From an uncultured Bacilli bacterium (lineage in GTDB: Bacteria > Bacillota_I > Bacilli_A > RF39 > UBA660), in contig CANQKU010000004.1 in NCBI GenBank assembly GCA_947624535.1, positions 1-21,534 on the forward strand: a stretch of 21,534 nt of DNA. Reading direction: 5' to 3'. Position 1 is the first letter of the stretch; every line of letters begins with the position of its first letter. This document shows positions 21,168-21,534 of the stretch, in pieces. Both the position numbers and the translations under genes were made by a program. The notes beneath the pieces were generated by a model. That model saw only the letters and a list, made by a program, of their open reading frames with translations, did no database searches and was not told the origin of the DNA.

Positions 21168-21534
21168 ATGAACAAAGATGAAATAATCAAAAGATTACAA
21201 GAAATAATCGACGAATTAAAGAAAGAAGATACAACAGAAGAACAAGCAGATAAACTTCAAGAAGAAGCAAGAGGACTAAAAGAAAAATTAAAGGGAATTA
21301 ATGCTCAAGAAAGAAAGCAAAAAATAGCAGATGAAATCGATAAAGGTTTAATTGATGCAAGAGCTATACCAGATGATGATAAGAAAAAAGCTCAAGTAGA
21401 TGAAGTTATGGAAGAAAGAAAAAAAGATTTATTAAATAAAAGAGCAATAACTGTTTCAAAATCTAATTTACTAACTCCTACTCATCAAGGTACTACTATT
21501 AATGGTAAAGAGGGTGAAGTTTCTACATTAGTAG
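21168..21534 (+). CDS. Major capsid protein, N-terminal part (truncated by window end)
   Basis: 122 codons visible. The N-terminal ~90 residues are a charged coiled coil (EIIKRLQEIIDELKKEDTTEEQADKLQEEARGLKEK), the delta/scaffold domain of HK97-type capsid proteins. Then KRAITVSKSNLLTPTHQGTTINGKEGEVSTLV begins the mature N-arm; the prohead protease should cut near this junction. RBS AGAGAGATG, weak. The rest lies outside the window. Confidence 0.88.
   Translation, partial: MNKDEIIKRLQEIIDELKKEDTTEEQADKLQEEARGLKEKLKGINAQERKQKIADEIDKGLIDARAIPDDDKKKAQVDEVMEERKKDLLNKRAITVSKSNLLTPTHQGTTINGKEGEVSTLV

Larger units (their letters stand above)
3545..21534. mobile_element. HK97-type siphovirus prophage (left end to window end)
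   Basis: Gene order runs integrase, immunity, Cro, replication initiator, helicase, small early genes, late regulator, HNH, terminase, portal, protease, capsid, which is the canonical temperate siphovirus order. The left boundary is the cotJC break at about 3545. The tail, lysis and right attachment site lie beyond the window. No frameshifts are visible in the core genes, so it may be functional. Confidence 0.95.

Noticed and set aside
1..21534. CRISPR arrays, tRNA genes, insertion sequences
   Set aside because: No regularly spaced identical repeats, tRNA-like cloverleaf with CCA context or transposase was seen; small repeats found are iterons, operators and the duplicated promoter module.

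Overview
The window is very AT-rich (GC roughly in the high 20s percent by eye), has strong AGGAGG ribosome-binding sites, and carries a T-box riboswitch and a CotJC-type spore-coat gene. This points to a low-GC, endospore-forming Firmicute, Clostridia- or Erysipelotrichia-like. I cannot name the species.

Bases 1-3540 are host chromosome. The 3' part of a T-box leader precedes a YbaK/ProX-type aminoacyl-tRNA deacylase and asnS (asparaginyl-tRNA synthetase). Then come a membrane-anchored hypothetical protein and, on the minus strand, the 3' two thirds of cotJC. cotJC stops abruptly at about 3541-3550, within codons for the conserved (G/C)T-x-EL-AH motif.

From that junction to the end of the window is one HK97-type siphovirus prophage, whose far end is not included. 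The minus-strand lysogeny side holds a large serine recombinase with its stop codon about 3 bp from the broken cotJC frame, then a DUF3800 protein, an ImmA-type metallopeptidase and a CI-like repressor. Between the recombinase and DUF3800 lie two tandem plus-strand transcription units with perfect 17-bp-spaced promoters and intrinsic terminators; they look like small RNAs. The switch region 6953-7073 has divergent promoters and palindromic operators.

The plus-strand early operon (7074-15091) contains a Cro-like protein, a replication initiator with iterons inside its own coding sequence (lambda-O-like layout), a DnaB-type helicase and a long run of tiny genes, many of them membrane microproteins. 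Two minus-strand minigenes inside the early region share a duplicated promoter/Shine-Dalgarno module. A second, tyrosine-type recombinase (15276) follows a 34-bp imperfect inverted repeat. A sigma-region-4/ArpU-like late regulator (16203) comes next, then a short promoter-leader-terminator, HNH endonuclease, a probable cos region, small and large terminase, portal, prohead protease and the start of the major capsid protein.

The main biological points are these. The prophage splits a spore-coat gene, so excision would be needed to rebuild cotJC, as for skin/sigK-type elements. One of the two small RNAs has a perfect 16-nt complement covering the Shine-Dalgarno of a mini-ORF in the early operon. 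The tyrosine recombinase sits next to a site with 13-8-13 lox-like geometry. These are inferences from sequence, with tests listed in the findings.
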